Origin: Forficula auricularia
Lineage: Eukaryota; Arthropoda; Insecta; Dermaptera; Forficulidae
Direction: 5' to 3'
Assembly: GCA_024734495.1 (NCBI GenBank)
Contig: JALMQS010000225.1
Location: 1,077,864-1,141,863 of the forward strand
DNA length: 64,000 bases
Within the stretch, counting starts at the first letter, position 1, and every line of letters starts with the position of its first letter. The notes under the pieces are model-generated. The model had not been told where the DNA came from. It searched no databases and saw only the letters and a list, made by a program, of their open reading frames with translations. This document shows positions 58,691-64,000 of the stretch, one piece after another. A program made the position numbers and the translations under genes.

Positions 58691-59380
58691 ACTTTATCCA
58701 ATGTACTATCTTATTCTAGGGTAAAGTACTTTAAAATATAATTTTACAAAAAAAACTATATGACCTTTTTTGTGGGTTTTAAGGTGCTTAATTACACTAT
58801 TAAGTTTCATCAAAATTGGTTTAGTCATTTTCAAAATATTTAGAAAAACTAAAAAAGTACTGAAATAAAGTACTAATGTTTGTGAGCCGATATATACAAA
58901 AACTAATCAGCGCTTCATTTTGTTAAAGTAATGGTAGGTTTTAAATTTCATTTCAATTGGTTGTACAGTGTGGAAAAAATCCTAACGAAAAACCGCGAAC
59001 TAAAATCGTGTACACCCACTTCCACTTCCTTTTCCAAGTAGAAGACAATAGATGACAATAGATTATCCAATGAATTCCAAAGTAATTCCAAATAATTCCA
59101 AAGATGGTGTACACCAAATTACAATCGCGGTTCACCCCACGCATACATCCATCCGCACGCACTTTCTGTAAAAATCGCACTTTTTGGCCTTTGGATGAAA
59201 CCCCATGTATTTTTTGACAAAACCGTCACGTTAAAATTCAAACTAAATTAATACTATAATTTTTGACTTTAATTAAGACCATGAGTTCCGTAGTCTTTAC
59301 CTGATGACCCTTTGAAGTCGCGCTTGCCACGAGACCCATTACAATACCATACTTTATCCATGCTTCGCATTGGATAAAGT
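58691..59380. mobile_element. TIR element ACTTTATCCAATG (690 bp)
   Basis: ACTTTATCCAATG at 58691-58703 and its exact complement CATTGGATAAAGT at 59368-59380. The right end is itself a hairpin (actttatccatg cttcg cattggataaagt-like), as in Rep-A. It contains Rep-C copy 2 at 58980-59135. No ORF of note; superfamily unassigned. Confidence 0.65.
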
Positions 59381-60842
59381 AAAAAACATCAAACCTTGCC
59401 ACGTTGAGTATTTATTGTTTCTTTTGGGGTATTCGAAATATTTTCTAAATTAGTGGAATATATTAAAAGGTTGCCGAATTTTATCCGGGAAATGTATCAT
59501 TAATAAAAAGCAAGCTTTTAGTTTCCATTAGAGTGGAAAAATTCCTTTGATTCTGAGTCATCTTTGGTGGCCTGAAGGAGAATTCCCGAATTTCTTTGAC
59601 AAAGTTTTATCACCAATTTTATCAATTATTCCATTGAAAATAAGGATATATAAATATATGTATTATTGTCCAGCAGTGGATTTCCTATATCCCAAGGCAT
59701 TAACTAATAACAGGATCACCAGCTCAGAACCTGTAATTCCGTTGTACAAGCTTGTTGGCTTACATTTTGACCGATTACCATTTCGGAAATATGAATTATA
59801 GTACTACACATATATGTCAAGAATTTTTTTTTTAAAATAATTTATCTTCTTTTTCCTTTTGCAGAACATTTAAAAGACCAATAAAATATGAAATTCCAGT
59901 TTCATAAAACAGGTTTAATAACAAGCAAAAATTTAATATATTCCTCTCTCTTTAGAAGGTATATATTCTGCTTTTTTGTAATTAAAAAGTCTTACCTTTT
60001 GTTTGATAATAATTAGAATAATTAAGTATTAAAAATTTATAATCCCTTTTTTGATATATTGACTCTTGAAAAGTAAGTATATATTATAAAGGGCATGAAG
60101 ATAGAATATTAATTTGATTCAGTAAAATAGTTAAAAATTTCGTGGTTTTCAGGATTTTCAATAATTAAATTGTTAAAAGGGATTTTTTTTTTTATTTTTG
60201 TTCTCTGACATTAGTGTCCATTTAGCCAAATCTATCTGGTGTCTATTTGAAGTAAGTTCCCTGTTGGCACACTTGCTCTAGAAGATGTTTGATTTTATAA
60301 TAATAATAACAATTATTATTTTTAATGTTATTATATTAAGCGAGCAATTCTTGTATATATATAGAATCGGTTTCTCAAAAACGGCTATAACGATTTGTAT
60401 AAAATTCACGGGTTAGGGGGGTTTTTGGGTTGACAATTCGTTCTATAACGGTCTCATCTTCGGCTAAGTTTTTTTAATGGGTTTTTCATTAATTGAAATA
60501 ATTATTCACAGGTGGTTGTTTGAATAAAAATGTATAATTATATTTTTTTCAATTTTCTTTTAATAAAATTAATTGGATTTTTTCATTTTAAATAGATTAT
60601 TACAAATATTATTATATATTACAATTTGCTAATTTACTAATTTAATTAATTAAAGGTATTTTTCTATAAAATAATTCATTAGAATATCAATTTCATTCTT
60701 TTAAAAAATCCATCAATTCGAAGGATCCTACCTCCTTCTTCAGGATTTAAAAGGGTCAACGAAAGAACCTCGTATATTAATATTATTTTTAATTGCAATT
60801 ATATTCAAAACTTTGTGGCCAGTGATAGTTCTTGATGATGGC
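59381..60842. other. AT-rich intronic DNA
   Basis: No gene. 60360-60480 (tctcaaaaacggctataacg, ttcacgggttagg) resembles retroelement 3' tails. 60712-60745 on the - strand has CTGAAGAAGG and TCCTTCGAA, a weak match to the hammerhead-like pattern. Confidence 0.35.
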
Positions 60843-61552
60843 CATAGAGGGTGTAGTTTTTTTTTAAATTTTATTGAACCAATTATTTTACATGAATCAA
60901 TGTATACACTGTATTTGAGCTTCGACACCGGTGATTACTTCTCCACCATCGACTGTCCTTGATCATCTTTTTAGTTCTTGTTTTTAATAAGAGGAAAAAA
61001 CTAATTAAATAAAAAAAACCTCTTTTCCGATAATTATTCCAATTCCGTATTTTCAATCTCATAGGGTGTTTTTTATAAATTTTATTAAACCAATTATTTT
61101 ACATTAATTAATGTATACATTGTATATTTTGCTTCGATTCCGGAGATTACTTCTCCACCATCGAGTATCCTTATTCATCTTTAGTCCTTGTTTTTAATAA
61201 GAGGAAAAATCTAATTAGATAAAAAAACCTCTTTTCCGATAATTATTTCAATTCCATTGTTAATCAAGTCGATTGGTTTAATTCCCCAATCATCCAAAGT
61301 ATCCCATAGAGGGTGTTTTTTTTATAAATTTTATTAAACCAATTATTTTACTTTAATTAATGTATACATTGTATTTTTGCTTCGATTCCGGAGATTACTT
61401 CTCCACCATCGAGTGTCCTTATTCATCTTTAGTCCTTGTTTTTAATAAGAGGAAAAATCTAATTAGATAAAAAAACCTCTTTTCCGATAATTATTTCAAT
61501 TCCATTATTCCCCAATCAAGTCGATTGATTTATTCATTCCCATAGAGGGTGT
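60843..61552 (-). repeat. Tandem trimer of the SINE-like unit
   Basis: Three head-to-tail units starting (as read on +) at catagaggg 60843, catagggtg 61060 and catagaggg 61305, with a fourth partial start at 61541; periods 217, 245 and 236 bp. Each contains gattacttctccaccatcga, tccttgtttttaataagagg and cctcttttccgataatta. On the - strand each unit ends aataaaatttataaaaaa, directly joined to the next caccctctatggg. Same unit as the retroposed copy at 53302-53567. Confidence 0.85.
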
Positions 61553-61579
61553 AAACGTTGGTAAAAATATAAATTAAGA

Positions 61580-62176
61580 AAATTTAAATTTAGGGAACGA
61601 AGAAAAGTTTATTATTATTATTACAGACAAAAGGATCAGCCGGGGCTCGAACCCGGGATCTTTGCATATGTACTGCAATGCTTTGTCATAAGAGTTTTAA
61701 CTCCTATATCCACTAAGCTACTGATCCCTGAACCCAAACTAATACCTTTTGTCTATATGAATTATGGAATTTCTTTTTAATCCTCTCCTCGTTCATTTTT
61801 CGCAGCCTAGGCCTTGATTCATTAATTAAACAATTAAATATTCCATCGCCTCCCAATCGATCGCAGACCCCAAAGATCGAAAATAATTTTCTCTTCACCC
61901 GGGGCTCGACCACAACGAGGCCGTGTAAAGACAATTAATAACAAATTTAAATTTAGGGAACGAAGAAAAGCATTGCAGTACATATGCAAAGATCCCGGGT
62001 TCGAGCCCCGGCTGATCCTTTTGTCTGTAATAATAATAATAAACTTTTCTTCGTTCCCTAAATTTAAATTTGTTATTAATTGTCTTTACACGGCCTCGTT
62101 GTGGTCGAGCCCCGGGTGAAGAGAAAATTATTTTCGATCTTTGGGGTCTGCGATCGATTGGGAGGCGATGGAATAT
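61580..62176. repeat. Two overlapping perfect palindromes
   Basis: 61580-61682 is the exact reverse complement of 61969-62071 (103 bp). 61838-61970 is the exact reverse complement of 62044-62176 (133 bp, 73-bp loop). The pairs share the ttagggaacgaagaaaag block. Such a nested arrangement suggests template switching around a Pol III-like unit, or an assembly artefact. Confidence 0.85.
61633..61727 (-). tRNA. tRNA-like Pol III unit (tRNA-derived element or pseudo-tRNA)
   Basis: On the - strand: acceptor stem GGATCAG / CTGATCC (7 bp), A-box-like TAGCTTAGTGG, anticodon-like arm TTGCA GTACATA TGCAA, T arm CCGGG TTCGAGC CCCGG with a perfect B box, then a TTTT terminator. At 95 nt it has about 22 nt too many between the D arm and the anticodon arm, and the would-be anticodon (ACA) and loop are unusual. 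More likely a SINE head or decayed tRNA than a working tRNA. A 3'-half copy lies on + at about 61974-62018. Confidence 0.4.
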
Positions 62177-63520
62177 ATAAATTAAGTTTTATCTTATTTT
62201 GCCTGCGATTAAAAATCAACCTTTTTACGTGAATTTCAAATTAAATATATTATTAATATATCGATTTTAATTGAATCAAAAAATTCCATCGCTCGGTGTT
62301 ACAGATACTTTATTTTATATACTAAACAAGTTAAATCACCAAGATTAACAATTATTTATAAACCTATTCTCTAGCGTTATTAGAAACTATAAATTAGTTG
62401 CATATCACTTTGATAATAATTTAAATAAGAAATTAAAAAGATTAACTAGTAATTTTATCAAAAATTAAATTTAAGTAAAGAACACACGTTTATAGTTCAT
62501 ATCGCGTTAACGAGGGGCAAGTTAGGCAATTTGTTTAACATTGCATGTGACTCATTTGCTAATGTCAAGGTAAAAAAAAAAAAAAAGAAAATATTTTTTA
62601 TCATGTTCACTTTGATATTATTATTTTAATTACAACTTTCTGTTTGTTGTTGTTGTTTTACAAAATTTATTTAACATCTATTGAACTTATAATTAATTAT
62701 ATTGATACCACACGAGCTTTTATTTTACTACTATTTAATTGATAACATTACAAGATTGAGTTCTAAGCTGAATAAAATTTTAAAATCCGTTTATTGAATG
62801 AGTCTATTTACACGAAATTCATCATTTTAATTATTTCTGTTTTATCTTTAACAATATTCTTTTTATTACTCATGAGCAATTTAAAGTCAAAATAAAATAC
62901 TCTGCTTTATAAAAAGCATATAAAAATGTTTTATATTACTATAACAATATACTATACTATATACAGCTACTCAAGAGAATAAAATTTAACTTTATTCTAC
63001 TTTGTTGTTGTTTTTTATTAATTAAATTATATTTTAATTTTACTGATTTTCATCCCTTAAATGTTCACCATCCCCACTCAATGTCTTAAAATATTAAATT
63101 TAATTTTATGGATTTTTTAAATCTAATATTTAGTTAGTAAAACAATTAGGCACTGGCCATTTGAGAAAATATCAGATATTTTAATGAAACTTTAGTGGTA
63201 ATATTTTATTTGAAACCCCATATATATAATTATTTAAGCTATTCAGCGATAGAACTTTGTGGTGTAAGGGGATGTTCAGAGTTTTATAGACCAATGATAC
63301 ATTTTATTGAGATAGGGTAGTCAACCCCACGCACTTTATAGTATAATATAGTATTCTCTATAGGTGCTAGCTGGTATGATACCCACATTTCTTATAGACT
63401 AACTTCTCAACTTTGAAAATATAATAGAAACGTCAAGGAAACTTATTTCTTTATTCCAATATCTAAACCCTATTAAATAATATAAATAATTAAAATATGA
63501 AATATGGTAATTAATAATTA
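62177..63520. other. AT-rich intronic DNA
   Basis: No gene or bounded element recognised. Confidence 0.4.
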
Positions 63521-63526
63521 AGAGGT

Positions 63527-63604
63527 CAGGTTGGCTGAGTGGGTAACGTACATCCCTTCTAATCAAGCTAGCGTGGCTTCAAACCCGACTTGCTGGAAAC
63601 CGGC
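63527..63604 (+). mobile_element. tRNA-derived SINE head
   Basis: GGTTGGCTGAGTGGGTAAC fits the Pol III A box, and GTGGCTTCAAACCCGAC 36 bp later fits a degraded B box. The T stem does not pair fully, so this is a tRNA-related SINE rather than a tRNA gene. Confidence 0.5.
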
Positions 63605-64000
63605 TTTAATCTGATCCCTATATAATAGAGAAAAAAATAATTAATATAAAGTATAGTAAAATGGCTAATGGTTAAAGTTGAGGAAGCCAAAAAAAATTAG
63701 TAATTAAATTAAATAAATACATAAATAAATTAACCAAAGAGCTATAATAAAACAATTTATTTTAATTTATATTTGTTAATACTTCTTTTTATAAGAGCAA
63801 CTACATACTGCGGGCGATTGCTCTTTTTAGAAAAGTAAACTTTTTTAAAGAATTGCTTTTGCCACCCTTATAAAACTAAAAATCCTTAATAAAAAATATA
63901 AATTTATATTGTCTGTGTGAGACCAGTTTCTTCGACACTTAAATATAGCTATTATAATTTATAGTACAACATTTATGCGCTGATTGTAATATAAAAAAGT

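Larger units (their letters stand above)
18894..64000 (+). other. abd-A: abd-A intron 2, running past the window edge
   Basis: Opens with GTAAGT at 18894. The next exon should encode the homeodomain (KIWFQNRR etc.). I looked for such codons in the GC-richer blocks on the + strand and found none, so the intron is at least 45 kb. It carries regulatory-looking islands and the many elements listed below. Confidence 0.75.

Noticed and set aside
61633..61727. Functional tRNA gene
   Set aside because: Acceptor and T arms are good, but about 22 extra nucleotides before the anticodon arm and an implausible anticodon loop; kept only as tRNA-like.

Overview
The window is AT-rich animal DNA. It holds one recognisable cellular gene, the 5' part of the Hox gene abdominal-A (abd-A), on the + strand. 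Exon 1 (13013-13742) encodes an N-terminus starting MSSKFLLDSMLPKY, Ala/Ser/His/Gln tracts, the MYPYVS and DKSCRYT blocks, and the YPWM hexapeptide. A 33-nt microexon (18861-18893) adds the abd-A-type DWMSPFDRVVC segment. No homeobox was found in the remaining 45 kb, so intron 2 must run off the right edge. The protein and gene structure point to an insect; the order cannot be fixed from this window.

Layout: 1-12.4 kb is intergenic DNA upstream of abd-A (toward Abd-B if the cluster is colinear), with decayed transposons and two GC-richer islands (7.2-8.0 and 8.3-8.6 kb). 12.4-13.0 kb is the 5' leader/promoter region, with two upstream ORFs; the shorter one ends in an ATGA overlap with the abd-A start. 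Intron 1 (5,118 bp) carries one island near 14.3-14.6 kb and a tandem duplicated palindromic unit. Intron 2 (18.9 kb to the edge) alternates AT-rich DNA, GC-richer non-coding islands (candidate cis-regulatory elements) and many mobile elements: hAT, PIF/Harbinger, piggyBac and pogo/Tigger-type non-autonomous elements, retroposed sequences with poly(A), tRNA-like Pol III elements, satellites, and a broken hAT transposase.

The most unusual signal is a recurrent class of fold-back elements (about 3.5, 24.6, 26.9, 30.9, 34.4, 35.7, 41.3, 45.3, 51.4 and 55.4 kb, plus solo arms). Their arms repeatedly contain a hammerhead-ribozyme-like core: CTGANGA, one extra base, a stem-loop, GAAAC, then GTC or GTU, flanked by a complementary stem I. 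The + strand copy always lies in the right arm and the - strand copy in the left arm. Two members have clear target-site duplications (12 bp at 45.1/45.5 kb inside the transposase pseudogene, 15 bp at 26.9/27.2 kb), so they are mobile. I propose them as non-autonomous, hammerhead-bearing retroelements of the kind known from Penelope-like elements and retrozymes; the extra core base and tiny stem III mean that catalysis is unproven.

A second oddity is a pair of overlapping perfect palindromes at 61.6-62.2 kb built around a tRNA-like Pol III unit. All repeat and stem comparisons were made by eye.
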